Virus record (IMG/VR): IMGVR_UViG_3300043313_001570 | Coordinates: 1-39,886 of that record | DNA length: 39,886 nucleotides | Direction: 5' to 3' (one strand) | Source of the DNA: a virus | Part shown: piece by piece, positions 1 to 6,407 of the stretch | How positions within the stretch are numbered: position 1 is the stretch's first letter | How the letters are laid out: every line of letters starts with the position of its first letter | Made by a program: the position numbers and the translations under genes | Notes under the pieces: generated by a model | What the model was told of the DNA's origin: nothing | What the model saw: the letters and a program-made list of their open reading frames with translations, nothing else | Database searches by the model: none

Positions 1-12
1 CCGGGCGAGACC
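1..12. repeat. 12-bp terminal direct repeat, left copy (candidate cos end)
   Basis: The first 12 bases, CCGGGCGAGACC, are identical to the last 12 of the window. Sequence beyond the 12 bases does not match. A GC-rich 12-nt terminal repeat is what a filled-in 12-nt cohesive end would give. It is shorter than the k-mer overlap left by common assemblers. Inference: cohesive ends or the closure point of a circular genome. Confidence 0.5.
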
Positions 13-230
13 CACCCGGGGGCGGCGCCCGCCGACGGGATTTGGGGAGTCAAAATTACACACCCCTGCACAAAATCGGGAATCCCGCGCAGGAGACGCC
101 AGGAACGACGAACGCGCCGGGTGAAGGGCTGACTAAGGGCGGGGCGGGGTTCGTTGTTCTGGCGCAGGCTGGTGACGGCAGGCGGGGCGCCTGACGGTGG
201 CCGTTCATGCGAAACGGGAGGATGCACGAA
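13..230. other. Non-coding left-end region
   Basis: No credible gene is seen here. The segment is rich in short GC inverted repeats (CCGGG/CCCGG near 1-20, GGCGGCGCCCGCC near 22-34). At 111-124 it carries AACGCGCCGGGTGA, a 13/14 match to AACGCGCCGGGCGA at 39869-39882, which straddles the start of the right terminal repeat. These could be terminase-binding sites flanking cos, but that is inference. Confidence 0.35.
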
Positions 231-800
231 ATGGGAAAAACGGCAGGGCTGGCCAAGGTCGGCCATATTCGAGACGTGACGGCCGACCCAGAGAACCGGC
301 GCGCGCACAACCCGCGCAACATCGGGATGCTCGCTGACGCGCTGCAGCAGGTCGGCGCGGCGCGGTCGATCGTGATTGACGAAGACGACGTCGTGCTGGC
401 GGGCAACGGCGTGCTGGAGGCGGCGGCGGAAGTCGGCATCACGAAGCTGCAGGTCATCGAGGCCGACGGGCAGACGGTCATCGCGGTGCGGCGCCGTGGG
501 TTGACCGACGAGCAGAAGCGGCGGCTCGCCATGTTCGACAACCGCGTGGCGGAACTCGCCGACTGGAACGTGGCGCAGCTGCAGGTCGACGCCGCGAGCG
601 GCCTGGATCTGGCGCCGTTTTTCTTCGACAAGGAACTCGACAAGCTGCTGAAGAGCGGCGGCGCGGGGGGCGCGGCGGTGATCGATGCGGTGCCGTCGCA
701 GTTCGTGGTCATCGTGGAGTGCGCGAGCGAGGCCGAGCAAACGGATCTGCTCACGCGACTCACCGAGGAAGGCAAGTCATGCCGCGCTGTCATGTCGTAA
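231..800 (+). CDS. ParB/sulfiredoxin-fold N-terminal domain protein
   Basis: About 189 residues. The first 110 match the ParB/Srx fold seen in many phage proteins: an NPRNIGMLADAL helix region, then VIDEDDVVLAGNGVLEAA, which corresponds to the nucleotide-binding loop (GxxRxxAA) of ParB-type domains. A helical segment with LTDEQKRRLAMFDNR follows. The start at 231 is chosen because GGGAGGA sits 8 bases upstream; in-frame ATGs at 207 and 222 lack such spacing. Phage members lie near terminase or methyltransferase genes and are thought to bind or cut DNA or act as CTPase switches. Here the stop overlaps the ATPase/acetyltransferase gene by 22 bases, implying coupled translation. The canonical GER(R) box is degenerate (GNGV), so nuclease or CTPase activity is uncertain. 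Confidence 0.75.
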   Translation: MGKTAGLAKVGHIRDVTADPENRRAHNPRNIGMLADALQQVGAARSIVIDEDDVVLAGNGVLEAAAEVGITKLQVIEADGQTVIAVRRRGLTDEQKRRLAMFDNRVAELADWNVAQLQVDAASGLDLAPFFFDKELDKLLKSGGAGGAAVIDAVPSQFVVIVECASEAEQTDLLTRLTEEGKSCRAVMS

Positions 801-1921
801 GGCGCACGCCGCTCCAGCGCACGCCGCGCGTGATGCAGCTGGAAGGGTTCTTCGATCTGCCGCCGACGGCGAGCGACCCGCTGGTGTGGCACGTCGACCT
901 GCCGATCGAGGACCGGCCCTGGGCGATCGGCTTGATTGTCGGGCCGAGCGGCGCCGGCAAGAGCACCATCGCCCGCGAAGTCTTCGGCGACCGCGTCGTC
1001 AGCGGCTTCGACTGGCCCGCCGACAAGAGCGTGGTCGACGGCTTCCCGGCGGCGCTGGGCCTGAAGGCGATCACCGCGCTGCTCTCGTCGGTCGGCTTCT
1101 CGTCGCCGCCGGCGTGGCTGCGCCCGTTCGGCGTGCTGTCGACGGGCGAGCAGTTCCGCGTCACGCTGGCCCGCGCGCTCGCCGAGGCCGGCGAGGCGGT
1201 CACCGTGATCGATGAGTTCACCAGCGTGGTCGATCGGCAGGTCGCGCAGATCGGCAGCGCCGCGGTCGCCAGCGCCGTGCGCCGCGCCAAGCAGCAGCTG
1301 GTCGCCGTGTCGTGTCACTACGACATCGAGGCATGGCTGCAGCCGGATTGGATCTACCAACCGCATCTGCAGCAGTTCGCCTGGAGGGAGCTTCAACGGC
1401 GCCCAGCCATCGATCTCGAGATCCGCCGCTGCCGCGGCGCAGCACTCTGGCCGCGCTTTCGTGCGCATCACTATCTGAACACCGAGCTACACCGCGCGGC
1501 GCGCTGCTTCGTCGCCCTGGTCAACGGCGAGCCGGTCGGCTTCACCGCGGTGTTGCCGGTGATGGGCTTCGTTGGTCAGTGGCGCGAGCATCGCACGGTG
1601 TGCCTACCGGAATTCCAAGGCGTCGGCATCGGCATGGCGCAGTCGGCGGCGGTCGCGTCGATTGCCACCGGCGCGGTGCCGGGGTGTCGCTACGCCAGCA
1701 CGACGAGCCATCCCGCGTTCATCGCCGCCAGGGCGCGCTCGCCGCTCTGGCGCATGACCCGCGCGCCGTCGATGCCGAGCCGTCAGCGCCACGGCGACGA
1801 CCTGCTGAAAAAACAAAAGGCGCGGCAGCAGCCGTCGTTTCGGCTCACCGCGTCGTTTGAATACGTCGGCGCGCCGCTCGATGCCGCGACCGCGCGCGCT
1901 CTCTGGGCCGAGCGCGTCTGA
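779..1921 (+). CDS. ABC-type ATPase fused to GNAT acetyltransferase-like domain (COG2401-like)
   Basis: About 380 residues in two domains. Residues ~40-190 form an ABC ATPase: Walker A GPSGAGKST (~55-63), a signature-like LSTGEQFRV (~120), Walker B VTVIDEFTS (~141-149) and an H-loop SCHYD (~180). Residues ~225-375 look like a GNAT fold, with the acetyl-CoA loop motif QGVGIG (~280). This order matches the family described as ABC-type ATPase fused to a predicted acetyltransferase. There is no membrane segment, so it is soluble and not a transporter. GAGGAAGG lies 6 bases before the ATG at 779. The pairing with a ParB-fold gene recurs in phages. A role in DNA or protein modification is plausible, since the Mom DNA-modification enzyme is also GNAT-like, but nothing in the sequence proves the substrate. 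Confidence 0.8.
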   Translation: MPRCHVVRRTPLQRTPRVMQLEGFFDLPPTASDPLVWHVDLPIEDRPWAIGLIVGPSGAGKSTIAREVFGDRVVSGFDWPADKSVVDGFPAALGLKAITALLSSVGFSSPPAWLRPFGVLSTGEQFRVTLARALAEAGEAVTVIDEFTSVVDRQVAQIGSAAVASAVRRAKQQLVAVSCHYDIEAWLQPDWIYQPHLQQFAWRELQRRPAIDLEIRRCRGAALWPRFRAHHYLNTELHRAARCFVALVNGEPVGFTAVLPVMGFVGQWREHRTVCLPEFQGVGIGMAQSAAVASIATGAVPGCRYASTTSHPAFIAARARSPLWRMTRAPSMPSRQRHGDDLLKKQKARQQPSFRLTASFEYVGAPLDAATARALWAERV

Positions 1922-1998
1922 CGTCGCACGTCTGACGTCGCGCCGTGTTATACCGTCCGTGAATCTTCGCGCACCGGAAACCATCAGGAGAACCCCAA

Positions 1999-2520
1999 AT
2001 GTCCCAGTCACGACTCGCCATGATCACGTTCCTCGACGGCGGCGGCCCGGTCGATCCCGGCTTCGGCGGCGGTCTGCCGGCCGGCGGCGGGCGCCCCGAC
2101 AACTCGCTACCGGGCGGCGGCGGCTATCCGTCGACCGGGCCGATCTACGGCGGCGGCCACCCAGGCAACGCGCTCCCGGGCGGCGGGCATATCGCGCTGC
2201 TGCCGGTGTTCCCGTTCGACCCGACCGACCCCGGCTTCGGCGTGGGCGGCGGGCGCCCCGACAACTCGCTGCCCGGCAGCGGTGGGCGCCCCGACAATTC
2301 GCTCCCCGGCAGCGGCGGCCGGCCCGACCAGGGGTTGCCCGGTAGCGGCGGGCGCCCCGACAATTCGCTGCCGCATCCCGGCATCGTGCCCGGTGCCAAG
2401 TTCGTGGTGAAGTGGCTGGCCTGTCAGGGGCTGATTCTGGTGCCCGACAACTCGCTGCCGGGTGGCGCGCCGTCGCGGCCCGACAACTCGCTGCCCGACA
2501 GCGCGGCGCCGAAGAAATGA
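1999..2520 (+). CDS. Gly/Pro-rich repeat protein (RPDNSLPG repeats)
   Basis: 173 residues dominated by a degenerate ten-residue unit, GGRPDNSLPG, with variants GRPDQGLPG, GHPGNALPG and SRPDNSLPD. It appears about nine times between residues ~30 and 168. One non-repeat stretch (KFVVKWLACQGLILVPDN, ~133-150) breaks the array. AGGAG lies 8 bases before the start. There is no signal peptide or membrane helix. The repeats predict an extended, flexible chain, and function is unknown. A 78-base gap separates it from the ATPase gene, so it may be co-transcribed. A perfect 13-bp hairpin follows its stop. Confidence 0.7.
   Translation: MSQSRLAMITFLDGGGPVDPGFGGGLPAGGGRPDNSLPGGGGYPSTGPIYGGGHPGNALPGGGHIALLPVFPFDPTDPGFGVGGGRPDNSLPGSGGRPDNSLPGSGGRPDQGLPGSGGRPDNSLPHPGIVPGAKFVVKWLACQGLILVPDNSLPGGAPSRPDNSLPDSAAPKK
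2088..2506 (+). repeat. Direct repeats encoding RPDNSLPG units
   Basis: GGGCGCCCCGACAACTCGCT and near copies recur about nine times at irregular spacing of 30-45 bases or more. The repeats stay in frame and are protein-encoding, not CRISPR-like: they are degenerate, and the intervals are not unique spacers. Confidence 0.8.
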
Positions 2521-2867
2521 CCGAGCGAGGCGCCAGCGATGGTGATGCCGCTGGCGCCTCGTCGGCGCGACTGACGCGCGCGGCGTGCGGCGAGTGCGGC
2601 GCCGTCGTGCGGCTCGCGGCGTGCTGGGATGCCTGGGTGTGTGCCGCGTGCGGGCACCTGTGGCGGTTAACGGGCGGCGGTCGGGTGGGCGAAGTGCAGC
2701 GTCCAGATCGGGGTGTCGTCGGTGCTGGCGGGATAGTGCGCGAGGAAGGCGGCGCGGAACTCGCGCAGCGTGGCGAAGCCGTCAGCCCGCGCGTCGGCGG
2801 CCGTGACGTCACCGAGCCGCCCCGGCACCGCGGCGGTGAGCCGCGCACGGAGGCGGCCGTTAAATGA
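2517..2867 (+). CDS. Small zinc-ribbon protein, doubtful gene
   Basis: The ATG overlaps the preceding stop (ATGA). The first 50 residues carry a believable zinc ribbon, CGECG (~24-28) and CAACGH (~42-47). The rest of the frame, from about 2675, runs antisense across the ASCH gene and looks like shadow sequence. The perfect 13-bp hairpin at 2526-2561 also lies inside its first codons. Either this is a real gene whose 3' half overlaps the convergent gene, or the Cys pattern is chance. Confidence 0.35.
   Translation: MTERGASDGDAAGASSARLTRAACGECGAVVRLAACWDAWVCAACGHLWRLTGGGRVGEVQRPDRGVVGAGGIVREEGGAELAQRGEAVSPRVGGRDVTEPPRHRGGEPRTEAAVK
2526..2561. terminator. Perfect 13-bp inverted repeat between convergent operons
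   Basis: CGAGGCGCCAGCG (2526-2538), a 10-base loop, then its exact complement (2549-2561). It lies 5 bases after the stop of the repeat-protein gene and downstream of the minus-strand operon that ends at 2667. There is no long U-tract on the plus side; on the minus side it is followed by TCATTTCTTC. The likely role is a terminator or RNA-stabilising hairpin, mainly for the minus operon. Confidence 0.55.
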
Positions 2868-2975
2868 CAGCACCGCCCCCGGTCGCAGCTTGCAGGTTTT
2901 CCACGGTCGGATCGTCGTCGTCTTCCGGCCGTCGGCAATCAGGGCCACGTAGTGCCCCTTGACGAAGATCAACAT
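2667..2975 (-). CDS. ASCH-domain protein
   Basis: 102 residues. The N-terminus MLIFVKGHYVALIADGRKT, followed by TTIRPWK, is typical of the ASCH fold: a beta strand, then the GxKxxTxR motif at ~15-23, then a region about ion-pair strength and surface loops (LRPGAVLSFNGRLRARLT). ASCH proteins resemble the PUA RNA-binding fold, and some hydrolyse acetylated cytidine, so a nucleic-acid or nucleotide role is likely. The start is set by GGAG 5 bases upstream and a one-base TGATG overlap with the upstream gene. This is the last gene of the minus-strand operon. Confidence 0.75.
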   Translation of the reverse strand: MLIFVKGHYVALIADGRKTTTIRPWKTCKLRPGAVLSFNGRLRARLTAAVPGRLGDVTAADARADGFATLREFRAAFLAHYPASTDDTPIWTLHFAHPTAAR

Positions 2976-3139
2976 CAGTACTCCGCTTGGCAGCGCGGGC
3001 AGATGATGCGCCGCTTGTCGTCGTCCCACTTCACCCGCGCGCAGCACTTCGCGCACAGCTTCGTCGTCTTCGTGAACTGGCGCGGCATCAGTCGGCGGAA
3101 GTCGTCGGCCGTCGGCCGCTTCGGCGCCGTCACCGCCAT
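2975..3139 (-). CDS. 54-residue zinc-ribbon protein
   Basis: A small gene whose start overlaps the DUF3846 stop by 10 bases and whose stop overlaps the ASCH start by one base, so it is clearly part of the operon. It has one treble-clef or ribbon-like pattern, CAKC (29-32) and CPRC (47-50), on a basic background. The family is not recognised. Possible roles are nucleic-acid binding or an adaptor. Confidence 0.7.
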   Translation of the reverse strand: MAVTAPKRPTADDFRRLMPRQFTKTTKLCAKCCARVKWDDDKRRIICPRCQAEY

Positions 3140-3429
3140 GCCTCTTGCCCCGTGACGCCTTCGTGCTCGACGCGCACCAGCAGCGCGTCACCGACGATGA
3201 CGTCCTGCACCCCCGGCAGCGCCGCATGATACAGCGCGGTCGCCGCGATGTTCACCGGCTTGCCCTTCAGTTTGCCTTCGTCGTCCACCACCAGCGCGAT
3301 GCGCGCGCCGCGCTCGACGCGCAGCGTGACGAGTTCGATCCAGCCGCCGACCTGCGTCTGCATCTGCACCAGCGTCAGCGGGCCGGGCACGTCGCGTGAT
3401 TCACCGCTGGCCGTCAACAGAGTCGCCAT
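3130..3429 (-). CDS. DUF3846 family protein
   Basis: 99 residues from the ATG at 3429. The core matches DUF3846: LVQMQTQVGGWIELVTL, an acidic turn with DDEGKLKGKPVN, then AATALYHA, then VIVGDALLV. This small alpha/beta domain is found in actinobacterial and phage genomes, often in accessory regions, and its biochemical function is unknown. An upstream extension to 3525 in the same frame reads as Arg-rich shadow sequence and is excluded. Coupled to both neighbours by short overlaps. Confidence 0.75.
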   Translation of the reverse strand: MATLLTASGESRDVPGPLTLVQMQTQVGGWIELVTLRVERGARIALVVDDEGKLKGKPVNIAATALYHAALPGVQDVIVGDALLVRVEHEGVTGQEAWR

Positions 3430-3647
3430 TACTCGGCCGCCTCGTCGTCGCGCGCCGGTGAAGTCGCGGGCGCGGGCGCCGCGTTCCACTGCCGAGTGAC
3501 CACGTCGCCATCGAAGAGCCACCACGTATTGAAGCCGTCCGCGCGCCAGCGCGCGATGGCGCGGTCAACAGCCGCCATGTCAGGGAAGCGGCGCGCGCGG
3601 CGGCTCGCCGACGATCCATCCTTGCGCGCGATAAGCCGAAAGCGCAT
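3429..3647 (-). CDS. 72-residue hypothetical protein
   Basis: Starts MRFRLIARKDGS and contains FPDMAAVDRAIARWRADGF, then TWWLFDGDVVTRQW, a small alpha/beta pattern with an acidic tail. Its TGATG start overlap with the upstream gene and its stop touching the DUF3846 start place it in the operon. No family is recognised. The shape resembles small phage domains that display a helix on a two-strand sheet. Confidence 0.65.
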   Translation of the reverse strand: MRFRLIARKDGSSASRRARRFPDMAAVDRAIARWRADGFNTWWLFDGDVVTRQWNAAPAPATSPARDDEAAE

Positions 3648-3952
3648 CACTGCACCCCCGCGGCGGCGCGCTTTTCGTTCGGCGTTTCCCAGTGCCACCC
3701 TGGCGCCTTGCAGCGGCTGTCTTGCTTGATGTCGACGTGGCCACCGCGCACCGGTTCGCCGCAGCAGTTGCACACCCGCCGCGGCCGACCCGCGCGCTTC
3801 GCATTCACCGCGCGCGCGGCATTCTGCTTGGGGGTGCCCGCTGCACCACCCTTGCGCCCGAGCAGCACCGCCGCGCGGCTCTGCGCCGCCTTGCTCGCCT
3901 TCGTCGTCGTCTTCGCCATTCTGACCGCTCCGTTAGTTGTTTGCGTTTCCAT
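3647..3952 (-). CDS. Basic zinc-binding hypothetical protein
   Basis: 101 residues. The N-terminal half is Lys/Ala-rich (AKTTTKASKAAQSRAAVLLGRKGG) and likely disordered. The C-terminal half has CNCCGEPVRGGH, KQDSRC and GWHW, a probable single zinc site. The start ATG at 3952 overlaps the upstream stop (TGATG), with AGGAG 8 bases upstream; a GTG one codon earlier is possible. A basic tail plus zinc knuckle suggests nucleic-acid contact, by inference. Confidence 0.7.
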   Translation of the reverse strand: METQTTNGAVRMAKTTTKASKAAQSRAAVLLGRKGGAAGTPKQNAARAVNAKRAGRPRRVCNCCGEPVRGGHVDIKQDSRCKAPGWHWETPNEKRAAAGVQ

Positions 3953-4143
3953 CACTGTATCTCCTGATCGGGGTTGAACTCATGGACAAATTCGCAGCCG
4001 CTGCAGAAGCCGACGCAGACGGTGGTGACCACGTCGCCGTCGACGCGCTGCGCCTGGGGGTCAATCTCCAGCGGCGCGCCGCACTCGGGGCACGTCGCGT
4101 GGTCGGCCGCGCTGACGCGGCGCCGATACTCGGGCGCCTTCAT
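3952..4143 (-). CDS. 63-residue zinc-ribbon protein
   Basis: CPECG (18-22) and CSGCEF (47-52) form a clear C4 ribbon, with VCVGFCSGC giving extra cysteines. The middle carries EIDPQAQRVDGD, a common hairpin between the two knuckles. Coupled by ATGA or TGATG overlaps to both neighbours. Function unknown; one of several zinc ribbons in the same operon. Confidence 0.7.
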   Translation of the reverse strand: MKAPEYRRRVSAADHATCPECGAPLEIDPQAQRVDGDVVTTVCVGFCSGCEFVHEFNPDQEIQ

Positions 4144-4328
4144 CGCGGCCCCTGCAGCAGCTGCGCGGCGGCGGCCTCGATGCGCAGGCAGGCGCGGCCG
4201 GCGGCGCTGTCAGGGTCGCCGAAGGCGTCAGCCGCGCGCTGCATCGCCTTCAACATGACCACGCTCACGTCGTGGTCGTCGGCGTCGAGCAGGTCGCGCA
4301 GCGCGTCGAGTAGTTGTGTCATTTCCAT
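4140..4328 (-). CDS. 62-residue helical protein
   Basis: MEMTQLLDALRDLLDADDH, then VSVVMLKAMQRAADAFGD, then ACLRIEAAAAQLLQG, predicts two or three amphipathic helices and an acidic surface. AGGAG precedes the ATG at 4328; a second ATG lies two codons in. The start shares a base with the metallopeptidase stop (TAATG). No family is recognised. It may be a partner of the peptidase, judged only from coupling. Confidence 0.6.
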   Translation of the reverse strand: MEMTQLLDALRDLLDADDHDVSVVMLKAMQRAADAFGDPDSAAGRACLRIEAAAAQLLQGPR

Positions 4329-4936
4329 TACCGTGCTCCTAACTTGATCCGTTTGGCGAAGGCGGCGGCCGACTGCACCTGCAGCGGCGCCGGTTCGGGC
4401 GCGACCCAGAAGCGGCCGTGGCCCGCGTCGAGAATCCGCCGCGCGCAGGTCTTGATCGCCGTCCATGACGTCGGCAGCGGACCGCCGCAGGGTCGCGCGG
4501 CGAACTGTTGGATGTAGTGGCGGCAGTCGGCGAGTTCGACTTCGCCCAGCTGCAGCGCGTGGCAGACGAGCAGCGCGACGGCGTCGGCCTCGAATTCCTC
4601 GATCGGGCGGCGCGCGTCGTCGCCGGTGCCGTGGACGTGGCCGAGCAGGACGTGGGCCAGTTCGTGCGCGGCGGTGCGGACCTTCAAGCGCACGCGCGCA
4701 TTCAGGGCGATGCCGTCGCGCGTGGCGAAGCCGCCGATCGTGCTGGTGCGCGCCTCGGGAAACGGCAGCAGCGCGATGCCCAGCCGCTGCATCGCCTGAT
4801 GCGTCGACCACGTCGGCGCGTTCCAGCGCGCCCAGACGAACTCTTGCCCGTCCGCTGACAGCGCGCCGCGCGGGTCGGCCGCGCCGGGCACCGTCAGCGC
4901 GGAGGCGAGAATCGCGTCCCAGCCGGTCAGCGTCAT
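4328..4936 (-). CDS. ImmA/IrrE-type zinc metallopeptidase
   Basis: 202 residues. The zincin motif is explicit: HELAH at 91-95, preceded by VRTAA and followed by VLLGH, with a downstream EEFEADAVA (114-121) giving the third ligand. This is the IrrE/ImmA (DUF955-like) arrangement. Relatives cleave repressors or regulators, as ImmA does in ICEBs1, or act with ArdC-like antirestriction proteins. The C-terminal 80 residues (CRHYIQQFAARPCGG onward) have no clear match. Placement between zinc-ribbon genes, away from the CI-like repressor, suggests its substrate is an operon partner or a host protein. That is inference. Confidence 0.8.
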   Translation of the reverse strand: MTLTGWDAILASALTVPGAADPRGALSADGQEFVWARWNAPTWSTHQAMQRLGIALLPFPEARTSTIGGFATRDGIALNARVRLKVRTAAHELAHVLLGHVHGTGDDARRPIEEFEADAVALLVCHALQLGEVELADCRHYIQQFAARPCGGPLPTSWTAIKTCARRILDAGHGRFWVAPEPAPLQVQSAAAFAKRIKLGAR

Positions 4937-5157
4937 CGCGCGCCGCCCGCGGCGAACTGCTTAAAGGCCGCCGCGTCGTCGTCGTCGTCGTCGTCCTGCG
5001 CGTCGTCGTCGTCGTCGTCGTCGTCCTGCAGCTGCGCCAGCGGGCACTTGCAGCGCGCGCAGCGCGCGTGCTGGCCGTCGGCGACGACAGCGGGCACGCG
5101 GTTCTTCTGCTGACAGTTCGGGCAGGTGACGACGGTGGCGGGGGCGGTGCTGGTCAT
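4933..5157 (-). CDS. Zinc-ribbon protein with poly-aspartate tail
   Basis: 74 residues. CPNCQQKNR (12-20) and CARCKCPL (33-40) closely resemble the N-terminal zinc ribbon of thioredoxin-2 (TrxC), but no thioredoxin domain follows. Instead there are eight Asp (45-52), AQ, then seven Asp (55-61), and a short tail. The Asp runs are encoded by GAC triplet repeats and could vary in length by slippage. The stop overlaps the peptidase start by 4 bases. An acidic tail can mimic DNA or bind basic proteins or metals; the actual role is unknown. Confidence 0.7.
   Translation of the reverse strand: MTSTAPATVVTCPNCQQKNRVPAVVADGQHARCARCKCPLAQLQDDDDDDDDAQDDDDDDDAAAFKQFAAGGAR
4975..5026. repeat. GTC/GAC triplet microsatellite
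   Basis: Two runs of GTC (GAC on the coding minus strand), separated by CTGCGC, encode the Asp8-Ala-Gln-Asp7 stretch. In-frame expansion or contraction would change only the tail length. Confidence 0.85.
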
Positions 5158-5161
5158 GGGG

Positions 5162-5632
5162 TCAACCTTTCAACTTATTGAGGCCGCGCTTGAGCGCGTC
5201 GGTGATGTCAGAGCCGGTGCTGGTGTAGTTGCCCCATTGAATCGGCGCCGAGGGCGGCGGCGGTGCAGCGGTCGGTCGGGGTCGCGGCTCATACGTCGGT
5301 CGCTTCGGCTCCGGTCGCGGCAGCGGCTCGACGTCGCGCGAGTCGGCCGGGTGCGGCGCGTCGAGCGGCGCCGTGCGCTGCGCGCCGTTCTGCTCCTGCA
5401 GGGTGGCCATCGCGCGCTCGCAGCTGCTGCGCTCGCCGCGCTTGGCTTCGTTCGACGTCGCCCAGAGCCACGACGTGCCGACCTGGGCGACGTAGCCGAA
5501 GAGGCGACCCGCGCGCGAGCGGACCGCGTAGCCCGCGACCCGACCGCCGCGGCCGGTGTCGACGGAGTGATCCTGAATCCGAAGGCCGAGGGCGGCAGCT
5601 GCGGCTGCCGCCCCGTCAACGAGGCGGCCCAT
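5162..5632 (-). CDS. Hypothetical protein with Pro-rich C-terminus
   Basis: 156 residues. Residues ~15-80 could fold (GGRVAGYAVRSRAGRLFGYV, then WLWATSNEAKRGERSSCERAMATL), a beta-sheet-plus-helix pattern. Residues ~100-135 are Pro/Arg-rich and disordered (PLPRPEPKRPTYEPRPRP). The tail, SDITDALKRGLNKLKG, is a basic amphipathic helix. The ATG overlaps the vWA stop by one base (TAATG), so the two are translated together. The family is not recognised. A linker plus terminal helix would suit an adaptor binding the vWA protein. Confidence 0.6.
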   Translation of the reverse strand: MGRLVDGAAAAAAALGLRIQDHSVDTGRGGRVAGYAVRSRAGRLFGYVAQVGTSWLWATSNEAKRGERSSCERAMATLQEQNGAQRTAPLDAPHPADSRDVEPLPRPEPKRPTYEPRPRPTAAPPPPSAPIQWGNYTSTGSDITDALKRGLNKLKG

Positions 5633-6237
5633 TACAGGCCGCCGTCGCCGAGCAGGAGGGTGATCTTGCCCTGCAGTTCCTTGGGCTTGCCCAGGTCGGC
5701 GAGGTTCGCGGTGCCGCCGGTCAGCGCCGCCAGCTCCTTGGCGAACTGCGCGCCGCGGTCGTTGCCGTCGCCGACGTAGAAAACATCGATCGGGCCGCCG
5801 AAGCTGCGCGCGGCGGCGAACGTCGCGCCCTCCGAATCCGGCTGGCCGTCGGTGACGATGACCGCGTGGTTCGCACCTTCGCGCTGGGCGAATTCAATCG
5901 CGGCGGCCATCGGCGTCGACGCCTGCGGCTCGGGCACCGACTCGACCAGCACGACGTGGCCGTGGTTCATGCCGAAGGCGGCGGTCGGGACGGGGCACTC
6001 TTCGCGCAGCGACTTGACGACGCCGCGCAGCGCGTCAATCTTCCGGCCGCCCGAGCGGATGGCTTCGGCCATCGAGCCGCTGACGTCAATCAACAGCATC
6101 GAGCGGCGCGCGCCCATGATCAGCGCGTCAAGGTCCGACTTGGCGGCCGACTTATTCAGCTTCTCGATCGCCAGCTTCTCGATGGTGGCGAGGTCGACGG
6201 TGGCGGCGGCGGTGGCGGTCGTGGTGTTGGTCGTCAT
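5632..6237 (-). CDS. von Willebrand factor A (vWA) domain protein
   Basis: 201 residues, first gene after promoter P1. The MIDAS metal site is complete: DVSGS (51-55), Thr in ASTPM (~108) and Asp in VTDGQPD (~130). The Rossmann-like strands are visible (SMLLID, HVVLVES, HAVIVTD, IDVFYVGDG). About 40 N-terminal residues are Thr/Ala-rich, then helical. There is no signal peptide, so it is cytoplasmic. Intracellular vWA proteins usually work in metal-dependent complexes (MoxR/RavA-type ATPases, TerY-like stress systems); no such ATPase is encoded beside it. It is the most conserved-looking protein of this operon. Confidence 0.85.
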   Translation of the reverse strand: MTTNTTTATAAATVDLATIEKLAIEKLNKSAAKSDLDALIMGARRSMLLIDVSGSMAEAIRSGGRKIDALRGVVKSLREECPVPTAAFGMNHGHVVLVESVPEPQASTPMAAAIEFAQREGANHAVIVTDGQPDSEGATFAAARSFGGPIDVFYVGDGNDRGAQFAKELAALTGGTANLADLGKPKELQGKITLLLGDGGL

Positions 6238-6303
6238 GGGGTCTCTTCTCTCTTCAGGTTGTGCGCGTCAGCGCGTTTGCGGTTTCAATCAATCGACTAG
6301 ATG

Positions 6304-6332
6304 ATTATGAATCGCACCGGTCCGATTGTCAA
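6304..6332 (-). promoter_or_regulatory. Promoter P1 for the minus-strand operon
   Basis: On the minus strand: TTGACA (-35, 6332-6327), a 17-base spacer, CATAAT (-10, 6309-6304). Transcription would start near 6297 and give a leader of about 60 bases before the vWA ATG. The spacer is filled by the imperfect palindrome ATCGCACCGGTCCGAT, so a bound protein would block polymerase. Confidence 0.65.
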
Positions 6333-6347
6333 TACGTTATCGGACCG
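6311..6347. promoter_or_regulatory. Composite operator of P1
   Basis: On the plus strand: ATCGCACCGGTCCGAT (6311-6326, palindromic around ACCGGT with one mismatched pair), exactly 12 bases containing the -35 box, then a half-site ATCGGACCG (6339-6347). The same layout, with the same 12-base gap, occurs at promoter P2 (6922-6958). Confidence 0.6.
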
Positions 6348-6354
6348 AGGCGGC

Positions 6355-6399
6355 GAATCTGTGCGGCAGTGTGCAAGTGCCTCGGTTTCCCTAGGGAAA
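6355..6399. repeat. 45-bp imperfect direct repeat, copy A
   Basis: Matches 7048-7091 at roughly 83% with one gap. Shared blocks are TCTGTGCGGC, GTGTGCAAGTG and a terminal TAGGGAAA. Copy A ends in the perfect palindrome TTTCCCTAGGGAAA (6386-6399). The two copies flank the 6408-6908 gene. Confidence 0.7.
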
Positions 6400-6407
6400 G
6401 CTGACCC

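Noticed and set aside
56-1471. 471-codon minus-strand open frame across the ParB and ATPase genes
   Set aside because: Antisense to two proteins with clear motifs and Shine-Dalgarno sequences.
2088-2506. Repeats that might be a CRISPR array
   Set aside because: Repeats are degenerate, irregular in spacing, in frame and encode RPDNSLPG; there are no unique spacers.
6386-6399. TTTCCCTAGGGAAA as a terminator
   Set aside because: A perfect palindrome without loop or U-tract is a poor terminator; it recurs in a control region, so a binding site is more likely.
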